Positions 25,231 to 36,018 of a stretch of 64,000 bases of DNA are shown piece by piece; within the stretch, counting starts at the first letter, position 1, and every line of letters starts with the position of its first letter. Source of the DNA: Otis tarda (taxonomy: Eukaryota; Chordata; Aves; Otidiformes; Otididae); contig CM048552.1 of NCBI GenBank assembly GCA_026413225.1, positions 211,681,553 through 211,745,552 of the forward strand. Direction: 5' to 3'. Position numbers and translations under genes: made by a program. The notes under the pieces are model-generated. The model was not told where the DNA came from, searched no databases, and saw only the letters and a program-made list of their open reading frames with translations.

Positions 25231-25745
25231 TTTTTTAAAAGTAGTCTTCAGGCACATCGATGTAGTTTACATCTTACAAAAATATTAACTCCAAAGTGAA
25301 AGAAAGTAGAAGTGTGCTTACACTTGGAGTTTCACTCAGATTTTTGATTTTTCAGATTTAAGGTACCAACTGCACTCTCGTATACAGCAATATGTGACAA
25401 CTATCAGAGCATAGAGATTTTTGTGGTTGTTAATAACATCTTTTCACATTAATGCACTAGAAAGTAAATTGAAACTCATTGTGCCAGATAATTTTCTTAT
25501 TTTGTGATCTCTCTCCCTCATTTTCACCCTTCTTCTTCTTCCTGTGTTTATTTAATATCCTCTCTGATCCAGACAGCGTATACTGTTTGCAGAACATTTT
25601 AAAGAAATATTTGTACATCCAACACATAGAGTAAGAAAACCTTGATTCCAGGTAGCTACTAGAAGATGAAGAATAAAAATTAACAACAAATACATCTTAG
25701 AACCTGAAAAAATGTGAGAGGATTACTTTTAAATTTTCATAATTT

Positions 25746-25848
25746 GAGCAACTTGGTCTAGTGGAAGGTGTCCCTGCCCAGGGCAGGGGAGATGGATTAG
25801 ATCATCTTTAAGGTCCCTTCCAACCCAAACCATTCTATGATCCTATAT
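25746..25848 (+). mobile_element. Short CR1 LINE 3' tip
   Basis: About 100 bp of CR1 tail runs from GAGCAACTTGGTCTAGTGGA through AAGGTCCCTTCCAACCCAAA to ATTCTATGATCCTAT. Its GTGGAAGGTGTCCCTGCCCA variant differs from both A and B copies, so it is a third, probably older, subfamily. Confidence 0.9.
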
Positions 25849-28299
25849 CAGAAAATATTTGCTAACAGCCGAGGGAGAAAGACAAGTTGGAAAAGGAAAT
25901 TAAACTTATCAAATGATGAGTTCTCGTAGAAACCCTGTTACTCTCTATCAAAAAATACGGTGTATTCAAGGGCCAGCTTTGTCATTGCTGTAACAAAATG
26001 TATTAATCTCTTACTATACCTGCACATCTCATGTACCAACCATACCGACATGATAGTATAAGACAATTTTTTAAAGAATTTATCCACCTACTCCAGAAAA
26101 GCACTGTTGCATGGAGCAGTATATTATAAAACACGCGCCTGCCATGCACAGTGGTTTCATTAATCCTTTAGAAGTTAACAAGCAACTTGGTCTGTCCATT
26201 TCTCTGAAATTCAATTTGTCCAGAATCAGGTCTTTTTTTACTCCATATTTGAACACTGCCTGTGCATCATGGCCCTAGGTTCATGTCCTTTTTGAGTCAA
26301 ATTCCCATTGGCTTCAGTAGGAACTGATCAGGCCACAAGTGAGGAAGGATTAACAAAGGATTTGCCAGAGATTAGTAATAGATCAGTCCATGTTGGCTAG
26401 TAGTTTTGAAAGGTTTAAGTTAGCAAGAATGAGGGAGAATGACGGAGAGTGACACTGATAATGCGAGCAGCATGCTGTCTGAGCCTAACAGTAGCAGATA
26501 GCGTAATCTCATTTACTGCATTAACTAACATAGTGAAAGTTGCTGAGATATACTACTGAGAAGAAGAACAGGAGGGGAAAAAAGAAAAAAAAAGAAGGTG
26601 TTACAAATGAATTCCACTGAAATTACAGCAATGTTTAGGTACACCATGCCACACAGGAGCACACCTCTGAGGCACAGACACAGACACAAACATAGTGTCC
26701 CCAGAAAAGTCGTCAGCCTAAGACGGGTTAAGAGATGGAAGGGAGCAGACACATAACAGTTGTTTCAAGGTCTGACAAATAGTGAGTATGAACAGGAGCT
26801 CTCTGCTTTATAGACTTGTTCAAGTTAAAGGACTCACAGTCAAGAAAGCCATAAGAGTGCACCATTGACATCTATTTTGTCACAATGAATACAGCATTTC
26901 CCTGAGCCACTTCATTTCTGAACTACAACATATTAGGTATTTGTTTGGTGGAGAATTTCTCATCCAATGCCAAAAATTGACATTATCGGTTACTCCACGG
27001 GAACTTTTGGCAAGTTCTTAACTATTTTCACTGTTCTATGAATTTAAATAATTTTAGTCTGAAATCTAACTTCTGCTTTCAGCCAGTAAATTTTGCTGTG
27101 TCTCCTTTTGATAACATTTTGGCTAAGTCTCCCAAAGCATGCAGCTAATAAGATTGTATTATGTTGAATGCCAGTTTGGGTCCAAGTGTTCACATGTTAA
27201 GCCAAAGACATAATTCTCCAAATATGATTACGGAAGATGTGGAAGATGGAGTTTTGTGAGCAGTGGTCAAAACCTTAATCTTATTTTTCCTTTCTTGCTC
27301 AAGTTCTTTCAGTTGAGTTGATTTTTATTAAAGTACCTTCAGTTTAGTAAAACTGCCTTGGGAATCTTCAATACAAACATGTCAAAGGGAGTCAGTACTC
27401 TCCCTCTTCTTGTGGTTCTGTAGATGGTGAAAGCTTGTGGACTCCACTCAAATGAAAATAAATAGATTGATTTAGTGCATTTGGACACCTAGAAGTTGCC
27501 TTTCCTAGAGGTGATTTACATTTGCATTTGTTTTTCTTCTCACAGCTATGGAACATGTTTGATAGACTTTATATGAACCCCCTAAGAAATTGTTTGGTTT
27601 GGCTATTATGATGCTTAATCCTTCCCACACTCAGTGTCTATGAATTCTTTGCTAGAGGGTATGTGTTCCAGTTTTTTGTATGCTATCAGGATAATGCAAG
27701 CTGACAAGTACGTAGGGAGAGGATAAATCTAGACTTGAGGTCTTTTTCACGGTAGGTGAAGAATGAGCTAGAACTGTTTTCATGGAGAGGATTAAATCTC
27801 AGTGGTAATTTTTTCAAGCATCAGGCAGTGCCGTAGTCATGTGGTTGCCGTGAAAAACAGTATGAGAGAGTCACATGTCTAATAACTCCTACACTATAGC
27901 TCTTAAAAAAATGTACCTGTGGTTCAGTCATTTAAAGATACAGGTTTATATTAACTAAAAAGGGTTAGGGCCTGCATTTCCTGTACTTGTGCCTAATTTC
28001 AGGGCTCAAGGGTAATTCAGAGCATCCAGAAGCATGCAAATGAGGCCTTAGGGTAAAATCCTAACAAAATTTACTACGAACATTTCATTTAACCATATGC
28101 TCAGAATTAACCACTTGTGGGCTTGATACTTTTAGGAAAGTTGCCATGAAATTTCAGTATCTCCCTTTTCCCTCCCATATCTATTTCTGTGTTTTCTGCC
28201 CCCTCTAGAAATTTCTCTGTACTGTTGTCTGGCTGTAAAGCATTCTTTCTCCCATTCTCCTTCACCCACCTTTTATCGCTTTTGACAGATCCCTTTCAC

Positions 28300-28520
28300 A
28301 CCACCTGATGTTCAAACCTCTTGTGGTGTTCAAAGCCTCTGCCCACCTCCCCCAAATACCACAAATATCCATCTCCAACATCTCCCTGAAGACCCACTTC
28401 TATCACTCTGCCCATAAGAAATGGATTGAGATCAGCCAGAGATGACAAAGAGGACCTGCTGGTATTTCTGAAGTTGAAGTGACTGACATGCAGAGATTTA
28501 GCTTAGATAAACCCCTGCTT
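28300..28520 (+). repeat. Possible old LINE (L2/CR1-like) relic
   Basis: A CATCTCCCTGAAGACCCACT segment followed by TGCCCATAAGAAATGG resembles the tail of old amniote LINEs of the L2/CR1 group, which carry a similar AAAACCCACTTCT... CATAAGAAA phrase. It is a weak, from-memory match. Confidence 0.25.
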
Positions 28521-28696
28521 TTATGACTGTGACCTTCTCCACAAAGCTCCCTTGTACTATCTGCTTGAAGAAATTATGCTTCTGTTTTTTCCTATGCAAA
28601 AAGTCTCTGAAACTGAGACACAGATTTCTTTACATTTTTCTGCCCTGCGTGAAAAACCTTTTTTTCACCCCATCGGAATATGTGCCTGTGAACATC

Positions 28697-28720
28697 CAAA
28701 GCTGAAGCATTTCAGCTTTG
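28697..28720. other. 10-bp perfect hairpin with 4-nt loop
   Basis: CAAAGCTGAA (28697-28706) and TTCAGCTTTG (28711-28720) pair perfectly around GCAT. The unit is too short to call a terminator or RNA gene in a eukaryote. Confidence 0.6.
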
Positions 28721-29369
28721 AGCCTTAGCTTCTCCTTCTGACTATGACGCCAAACGAACAACTTTGCTGTATATGAACAACATATATATTTTATCATCAG
28801 CCTTAAAAGCCGTTGATTTTTCCTTTTACATTTCCTTGCTGTGTACCATGTCACTAAGATCACATTGTGCTGGCAGACTTGGGAGACTCCACCAGCTCTT
28901 GTGCTTTCACATCCCGAGTGGAGCTCCCATTGATCTCGATGGGAGTTTGGTGTGGGATTCCAGCACAGGATGCACAGGAGGAGAGATAAGAGGGTGCCTG
29001 ATAAGAGTTCACACTCTGATAAGAGTTCTGCAGGGTAGACAGGAGAGCAGCATTTTCACCTTAATTATCAGTCACCTTCTTTTGTGGTTCAGTGAAGGAT
29101 GATCCATTTTAATAGAACATCAACACAGGCACCTAGGAACTGCCTGAAGTCCCACCAAAAAATGGCACTGATACCATCTTTAAGGCATGCATCTCCCTTC
29201 CACTGTGAATTTTAAATAAAGCACCGTGCATCCCGAGCAGCACTCAGCAAGCAAGGGAGTATTGAAAAACTCAATGATCAAACACAGTCCTTGGTGATAA
29301 TCCCCAGCAAACTAGTGCAGTGCTGAGCAACAAACCAAGGAGAGTCTTTGGAAAGGATTTACTTTTTTA

Positions 29370-29560
29370 GTGCATGCCTTAAAAATAAATTCCAGCATTT
29401 CAGTTTGTGTGACAGAAACGTGGAGGTTTTTTCGAAAGGCAGTGGTGATAACAATAGGCTTATTAATACTAAAAACCGACCTACATAATTATAATAAAAC
29501 CGTTGAGTCTCATTTCTTTTATATAGATGGCAGTATGCAAATAGGGAGCCATCCACCTTG
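29370..29560. promoter_or_regulatory. Candidate conserved non-coding element
   Basis: The stretch holds AACAATAGG (SOX-type core), several TTATTAATA/TAATTATAATAA homeodomain-type cores and an octamer ATGCAAAT at 29535-29542, with no repeat similarity. The layout resembles developmental enhancers, but this is motif density only. Confidence 0.2.
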
Positions 29561-29914
29561 ATAACTGCAGAAGCTATGAAATCCTTATTTGAAGAATTTC
29601 AATCTGGTTTTCCTATAGCATTTAGTACTCAAAGTTAGAAAAAAAAATCTTTCTCCCTCCTCCTCTTTCCTTTCTCAATATAACAATGCATTTTAAACTG
29701 CTCCAAAATTGCAAAGCTATTTCACAGTTTCATAGAGAGGAAATGGCTTGAGGGAACCATTTGGTTTTTTATGCCTGGAACATCAAAATAAAATACCAAC
29801 TGGGAAAATTAATTCTGTTGTATAAAGGACAGAAAGGGCTTTGTGGTAGAGGGTGAGTCAGCTGGGGAGCCTGAGTGGGATTGCAGAGCCTAGCAAGGGA
29901 CCCCAGAGGTTGGC

Positions 29915-30768
29915 TTAGATGCATTTGATGATACCAAACTGAGTGGAGAAGTGGACACTTCAGAGGGAAGAACCACCCTGCAGGAAGACCTGGATAGGCT
30001 GGAAGAGTGTGCTAACAAGAAGACAAATGTAAGGTCTTGCAGCAGGGAAAACATAGTCCAGGAATACAGCACAGGCTAGTATCTACCCGGCTAGGGAGCA
30101 GCTCTGTGGAAAGGGTTCTGGGGGTCCTGGTGGACAACAAGTTTAATACAAGTGAACAGTGTGCTGCTGTGGCAAAGAAAGCCAAGAGCATCACCAGCAG
30201 AGAAGAAGAAGTCATTATCCCACTCTACTCAGCACTTGTCAGGCCATACCTGAAATACTGTGTTCAGTTTTGGTCCCCGCTATACAAAAAAAAAAAGATG
30301 TGAACAGGCTGGAGAGGGTCCAGAGAAGGGCCACAAAGACGATCAAAGAACTGGGAAGCTTGCCGTATGAGGAAAGGCTGAGAGAACTGGGTTTGTTCAG
30401 CCTTGAAAAAAGAAGGCTTAGGGGAGACCTTATGACCATGTTTCAGTGTTTAAATGGTGGCTACAAAGAAGATGGAGCCTCCCTTTCTACCAGTAGTCAC
30501 GTGGAAAAGATGAGAGGTAATGGGTTAATAATAATAAGTTACTCCTGGGGACATTCCGATTTGACACAAGAGGAAAATTTTTCAGAATGAGAACAATCAG
30601 CCATTGGAATAATCTCCCCAGGGAAGTGGTGGATTTCCCAACATTAGACACTTTTAAGATTCGACTGGACAGGGTGATGGGCCATCTTGTCTAGATGGTG
30701 CTTTTGCCAAAAAAGGTTGGACCAGATGATCCTTGAGATCCTTTCCAAACTGATATTCTATGATTCTA
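29915..30768 (+). mobile_element. Older CR1 LINE with reverse-transcriptase C-terminal remnant
   Basis: About 850 bp of CR1. It begins near the RT catalytic region (GATGATACCAAACTGAGTGG, protein sense DDTKLS). It continues through [30 protein letters not shown] and [18 protein letters not shown], and ends GATATTCTATGATTCTAG. It differs from the A and B copies by the tail TGGTGCTTTTGCC...GGTTGGACCAGATGATCC, so it belongs to another, older subfamily. Confidence 0.92.
30037..30590 (+). pseudogene. CR1 ORF2 remnant in two frames, frameshifted
   Basis: The ORF2 sense is split. The first frame runs 30037-30303 and contains ERVLGVLVDNKFNTSEQCAA and the [18 protein letters not shown] motif. The second continues from about 30290 and contains RLERVQRRATKTIKELGSLP and [18 protein letters not shown], ending at 30590. 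The shift falls in a run of 11 A at about 30286-30298. Residues normally linking AKKA to the SREEEVIIPLYSAL part (an ILGCIKR-like segment) are deleted. The gene is dead. Confidence 0.85.
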
Positions 30769-32127
30769 GGATGTTGAGGCTGCTTGAGCATGGCAGGAGA
30801 CCTTACAGGCATCCACATCTCTTTGTTCCCCGCTCATCTAGGGACATGTCCTGCATGGACCTCATCACAAGAGGAAGGCAGGGTGCGTGGGTTATTAGAG
30901 ATCTCAGTGATGTGAAAACCTGTAGATTTAGGTGGTCTTTCTGTCTCTACTGTTGCAAAATAGGGAATCCTAGACAAATCTTTGCACTTCTTTATGGCTT
31001 TGTTATCACTTTGTTTTCCTTGTGAGCGATGAGCTCTGCTTAAAGCAACAAACCATCAGGAAACACTAAACTTCATTGAGAACTTTAGGAGGTTCATTGC
31101 TCCAAATTAAAAAGTAGCTAATAAGCTTTTCTATTAGAGACTTCATTGGAAATAAGGATATGTTTAGATGGGGAGGTTTTCAGGAAAGAGGAAATGAAAT
31201 TAAAGTGGAAATTAATTTCAGAATTAATGAAAAGTTTGTTGAAGCGTTCACTGGTGACCTGTTAATCATGCATTAATCAGTGGGGATGGCTCAGAGCTTG
31301 GCTGCATCTTTGAACTCAACTGCTGCACATTGGCCAGGTTGAGGTTTTAACCAGAAACTGGGCTGTTCTTGTGTTCTCTTGCTTAGCCAGAGGCTTCAAT
31401 AAAATTTGAATGCTGTTCTTCTCCAGGGTATAGCACATGTAGTTTAACACTCTAATTTTGAGTCTCAACCTGCTGAGTGACCTTGGACAAAGTACTTTGT
31501 CTCTCTACTTTTGCTTGCTCTTCAGTGCAGATTGCAGGAGAACCCTCCCACCTCTGAGCACTGAGAACTGCAGTCAAGGGCAATACATGACATTGAGTGC
31601 CATGAATGACATGTAAGTGCCCTCTCCTGGGCCAGCTGGAGAGAGCTGCTCAAAAGCTTACAGAATTCTCCTAGTGATGTTCACCTCTTGATAGCCAAAG
31701 TCATTCTGGTCAAGATAAAGAAGTGTTATCCCTAAGGTGTAGTACCTCTTACGTGCAGATTGTTTTGCTACGTTTCCAAAGCTCTTGAAATGCCTCTCCT
31801 TGGGTTTATCATTTATCCTAAAGGCTAAGACCAATATGCTGTATCACAAACTCATAGTGCTTTGAGAATGCAGGATAGAATTCTAGAGCTGAAATCTGAA
31901 TGGCCACTAAAATGAAAGGGAATTGGGTATGTTTACGCTCTTAAGTACGTCTGAAAAGTTATGATTTTTTTTCCATGTGGCTCCTCATCTGATGGAGAAA
32001 GAAAACACACTTGTCCATGGCATAAATTTAGAGAGATCCATGAGGCTTTTTTCTCCTTTGACGGTATAAGCATGGTCTACATAAGGACAGACTTGCTAGT
32101 GTAGCTGTACCTACAAACCTGTTCTAT
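30769..32127. other. Non-coding DNA
   Basis: No gene is recognised. A MIR-type relic lies at 31441-31540. Confidence 0.5.
31441..31540 (+). repeat. MIR-family SINE relic
   Basis: The segment CTGCTGAGTGACCTTGGACA followed by AAGTACTTTGTCTCTCTAC aligns with MIR's GCTGTGTGACCTTGGGCAAG and TTACTTAACCTCTCTG. It is diverged but in the right order. Confidence 0.65.
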
Positions 32128-32218
32128 GAAGTACCTCAAGGGGGCTACAGGAAAGATGGGGAGAAAGGCCCTTTCAGCAGGGCCTGTTGTGACAGGACAA
32201 GGGGTAATAGTCTCAAAC
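32128..32218 (+). mobile_element. CR1 LINE, 5' piece of an interrupted copy (subfamily B)
   Basis: GTACCTCAAGGGGGCTACAG through GACAAGGGGTAATAGTCTCA is the start of a CR1 fragment. Its next expected bases (AAACTAGAGGGAGG...) are not adjacent but appear at 32525, after a complete second CR1 tail. Confidence 0.88.
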
Positions 32219-32524
32219 AGGAAAGATGGGGAGAGGCTGTTCAGTAGGGCCTCTTGTGATAGGACAAGGGGTAATGGGTTTAAATTAGGAGGTAGGTTTA
32301 GATTAGATATTAGAAAAAAATTTTTTACAATGAGAGTTGTAGAGCACTGGAACAGGTTGCCCAGAGAGGTGGTGGATGCCCCATCCCTGTAAATGTTCAA
32401 GGCCAGGCTGGATGAGGCTCTGAGCAACCTGATCTAGTCAGGGATGTCCCTGCTTCTTGCAGGGGGGTTGGACTAGATGACCTTTGAAGGTCCCTTCCAA
32501 CTCTAACCATTCTATGATTCTATG
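32219..32524 (+). mobile_element. CR1 LINE inserted within another CR1 (subfamily A)
   Basis: This 5'-truncated copy of about 305 bp begins GGAAAGATGGGGAGAGGCTG and ends TTCTATGATTCTATG. It carries the diagnostic CTGATCTAGTCAGGGATGTC. The host CR1 is split exactly at its edges, with AAAC repeated on both sides (32215-32218 and 32525-32528), which may be a short target duplication. The tail is nearly identical to the copy at 60291. Confidence 0.9.
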
Positions 32525-32777
32525 AAACTAGAGGGAGGTAGGTTTAGATTAGATATTAGGAAAAATTTTTTTACACTGAGGGTGGTGAAGCACTGGAACA
32601 GGTTGCCCAGAGAGGTGGTGGATGTCCCATCCCTGGAAACATTCAAGGCCAGGTTGGATGAGGCTCTGAGCAACCTGATCTGGTTGGAGATGTCCCTGCT
32701 CCTTGCAGGGGGTTGGACTGGTTGACCTTTGAAGGTCTCTTACAACCCTAACCATTCTATGATTCTATGATTCTATG
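32525..32777 (+). mobile_element. CR1 LINE, 3' piece of the interrupted copy (subfamily B)
   Basis: It resumes AAACTAGAGGGAGGTAGGTT and continues to a tail of three ATTCTATG-like units. It carries the B-type CTGATCTGGTTGGAGATGTC. A short plus-strand frame (32522-32725) shows the ORF2 C-terminal sense [20 protein letters not shown]. Confidence 0.92.
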
Positions 32778-33327
32778 TTTATACTGGCGAGTTATTTTGA
32801 CCATTCAGTTCAGCACTAGCTAACTCAATACTTTTTTCTATGCTAGTGACAAAAGCGATTTGAGATGTTGCAATTACAGAATTGCAACAGATCATGGTAG
32901 TATAGATTAATTACATAAACTCATGCCCTATTTATATATATATACATATTTATATTTGAGCATATTTCTGTACATAGACAACTGCTCTACATACAACATT
33001 ATATATAAAGCTTATTTATATATATATATCTCGGTTTATATATGTGAATACATATTTATATGAACGTATGGCAATATGCATTAGAAAATGACATACCCAA
33101 TGTTCAATGCCTTTCTTTGGCATTGGAACTCTCCGCTCAATGTACATGTTCTATTAAAAAAATCCAGTTAGAAAGAAAGTGGCTTTTTCACTCATGCATC
33201 CAGAAATGTCCTTCAGATGTGCTTGAATTTAGGCCACCATCTCTTCAAAAGCACCAGGCCGTAGCACTATGTCCCAGAACAAAATGATTGTCACAGTTTG
33301 GTTCCCCTAAACAGAATAGATCTATTG
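32778..33327. other. Non-coding, AT-rich DNA
   Basis: No gene is seen. The dominant feature is the TA-rich stretch at 32929-33060. Confidence 0.55.
32929..33060. repeat. TA-rich low-complexity stretch
   Basis: Imperfect TATATA and TTTATATA tracts repeat several times with CATA interruptions. It is probably a decayed TA microsatellite and likely length-polymorphic. Confidence 0.65.
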
Positions 33328-33402
33328 GTGATGGTTGGACTGGATGATTTTTTAGGTCTTTTCCAATCTTGATAATTCTGTGATTCTGTGATTCTGTGAT
33401 TC
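33328..33402 (+). mobile_element. Very short CR1 LINE 3' tip
   Basis: TGATGGTTGGACTGGATGAT leads through AGGTCTTTTCCAATCTTGAT to four ATTCTGTG-type 8-bp units. The TGTG variant of the tail and the AGGTCTTTTCC body indicate an older CR1 subfamily than A or B. Confidence 0.88.
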
Positions 33403-35774
33403 TCACACCACGCAGCTCTAGAAGACAAAGGACATATGAAAACAGACAAATTGTAACTGTTTTCCTGCAACAATTGACATCTTGTCTAAAGAAATATTTT
33501 TCCCTAAGTAAATGAAAATGTCATTAAAAAAAATCAAGTAATACATTTAAATTTAACAGATATTTTTAAGAGTTGCATTGGTGTAATATGTTATTTAAGC
33601 TTCCTTTGAAATCTTGGGGGACTACAAGGCAAACAGGGCAAAAAAATACTGGAAGCCCATGAAACTTCCCGTTTTTTCCCGGTGAGATCTAGATCTCATA
33701 AGGCAACCCAAATAAGGCTTTGTCACTCCTCTTCTGAATGACTTACTGAGGAACCTTTCTTCAGAAACCCTGTCTTAGGTAACTTTTTGTCAACACTAAA
33801 ACACATCAGTGACTGACAGGATTAAGATAGGTATATATAGTAGCTAATACAAATACGGCTCTGCTCTGGATTTTGCAGGTGAAAATATATTTTCCTGATT
33901 TTGACCTGCTGCAATGAGAAGTAATTTTTCTCACCCGTGGATTGAACCTGGATTCCAAAAACTTGAATAGTTGTGGCAGAAATGTTACTAAGGGCCGTGT
34001 TTTGGGTGAGGCAATTTCTGAGTTTAAAATACAAGGGACTGGGAGCAGAAACAGATTAAAGGAGAGAGGACATTTTCAAGAGGGAAGAGATGAAGGCAGA
34101 AAGTGGTTGAGTTTCAAGACTGTGGTATCTGAGTTAATGGGGAAAAAGGAAATTGCCTCGTACATATTTTGCTACAGATAAATGAGGAAAAATGGAAATA
34201 AAAGGCTTACACTGCAGCATGCATCCTGGCTCCACGTTGCCAGTGGGAGACTGACCTTGAAATCTGCTACCACCTGGTAAAAGGGTCAGTATTGATTCTT
34301 GCTTTCAAGGTGAAAGGATGTTTTTCAGTTTGGTATCATGACTTCAAACAGCTGCAGCTCTTCATAAGCATTTAGGGGTACCTAATTCCAAGAAGACAGA
34401 TGTGATGGGGTTAAATAAAGGATCATAACCAACTTCTAGATATTTTCCAATTTTTTTTTCTCATTCACATGCAGTTCTTCTAAACTACATTCAGATGGTC
34501 ATGTTTAGCTGTGTCCCAAAATGAACTATTTTACAGACATATTTTCACAACTTATTGAAGATATGACTTTTATAATTTCATGGTCTAGTTCAGAACTGAA
34601 ACTGGTTGGAGATATTTTTGTGCATCCACCAACTAGCTCTGGTGAAACTCAGTTTAGTAACAGCAAATTAGAATAATAAAACTTATTGTTCTGGGATTCA
34701 CCACATATTCAACATCCCAAGTGTGTTACCAGACAAAAATCAGTGTTAGTTCATCACTCAGTTAAAGAAATCAAAGAAAAATGGGAACAAATGGGTCCAT
34801 ATATCTAGTGGATTTTAGCATTTTTTAATGTAGATTTTGCTAAATCTTCCCATCCCTTTTCTCTGCCCCTTCCCTCTCTGGCCTCCAAAAGAAAACACAT
34901 CTAGTTGACTTAGGAAGAGATGAAGTATCAAATTTACAAAATAAACCAGAGCCAAATTACCTGCTAGGTATGGCTAGGGAAACTCTGTTGAAAACCAGAT
35001 ACCATCACAACTTTCAAGTCTGTTTCCAAAATATACACACTGAGGCAGGTGAGGATTACAGCGCAAACCAAGAATCGCAGGTGGGAGACACACTTCATCA
35101 AGGGAGCACAGAGGCATAAAGCCAAGGCTTTATCTGTTCTTGCATTTCTTAAACTGAGCAATGCTGCTGGCTCATGTTCCTGCACCAGTTATACCTTCCT
35201 CCAGGCTACAAGTACAGAAATACCCAGCTGTATTTTGTCTTCGCAGCCTACTCTGGTGCTACTCCTTCCCTGCTTAAACCTCTGTATCCATAGAGGAGCA
35301 GCCCTTAGCCTGTGCTGATTTCAGCAGCGCTGCCTTAAAGGTTGTCTCATCACACGGAGGTGAATATCAGACTCCACAAGTGGGATGTAGCTGGAATACA
35401 TATGTGAACGTACCACTGCTCGCTCTGAGCGGGTACACGCAAATTCGTTTGTTATCCGTGTTAACTAGGCTGGCTTGTGCAGCTAGGCCTGCTACTCCAC
35501 AACGTCAATTGTGTAGAAGCCGCAATGCAAGCAGCCCAGGAAGCGTCTGTGTCAGTGCTGCGGATGCAGTCTGGAAATTCCTTTTTAAAGAGAGCAGATA
35601 CAAGTCTTGTTAAGGTGTCTGCAGAGCCCGGGGAGCAGGAGAAGACCCGTCTAGATGTGCTGCAGCAGTTCCCAGACGACTCTGCCCTGTTCGGCTGTTG
35701 GCCTGGCTCTGGCCATATCTCTCGAGTCCTTAGTGCATGGTTTTCCTCCGGCTGCTCCTGACACTCAGACCAGG

Positions 35775-35905
35775 CAAATCAAAGGTCCATCTAGCCTCAT
35801 GTCTGTCTCTGACAGTAGCCACTTGTCAGCACTTAGGGAGGTGTTTGAAAACAGGGCACAAATGTCACGGTATTTCCCAAATACTCTTCCAGCCCTTTGT
35901 CTGGT
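35775..35905 (+). repeat. Possible old amniote interspersed repeat
   Basis: The phrase AAAGGTCCATCTAGCCTCAT followed by TGTCTCTGACAGTAGCCA resembles a dispersed sauropsid repeat that I recall with the wording GGTCCATCTAGCCCAGTATC...CTGACAGTGGCCA. The family is not named here. Confidence 0.4.
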
Positions 35906-35907
35906 CA

Positions 35908-36018
35908 GATTATGAATTCTTCAGGGCAGAGACAATATCTTACACTGGGCTTCTACAACAGGGTGCCAGTCAATTTTGAGGCCAAGTAGTGCTCCTGTTA
36001 TATAAAAGAATGATAATT
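35908..36018 (+). repeat. MIR/L3-type SINE tail relic
   Basis: ATTATGAATTCTTCAGGGCA, then GAGACAATATCTTACACTGG, CTTCTACAACAGGGTGCCAG and a TAGTGCTCCTGTTATATAAA end follow the order of the amniote MIR-type tail (TGTAAGCTCTTCGGGGCAGG ... TACAGCGCCTAGCAC ... GGCGCTACCGTAATACAAAT). It is strongly diverged and sits directly after the repeat-like segment at 35775. Confidence 0.55.

Larger units (their letters stand above)
22247..25745. other. Non-coding DNA with MIR relics
   Basis: No recognisable gene. Two MIR-type relics sit at 24764-24843 and 25141-25230. The rest is AT-rich unique sequence. Confidence 0.5.
25849..29914. other. Non-coding DNA, about 4 kb
   Basis: No recognised gene. It contains possible old-repeat segments at 26296-26335, 28300-28520 and 28916-28965, a perfect small hairpin at 28697-28720 and a candidate regulatory stretch at 29370-29560. 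Confidence 0.5.

Noticed and set aside
3610-32755. Repeated minus-strand frames with shared wording such as QPDQVAQSPIQPGLECFQGW
   Set aside because: They recur at 3791, 15211, 22025 and 32549 because they are antisense translations of the same CR1 tail, not a protein family.
33376-33402. Short tandem ATTCTGTG units as a possible CRISPR-like or satellite array
   Set aside because: They are the normal 8-bp 3'-terminal units of a CR1 tail; there are no spacers.
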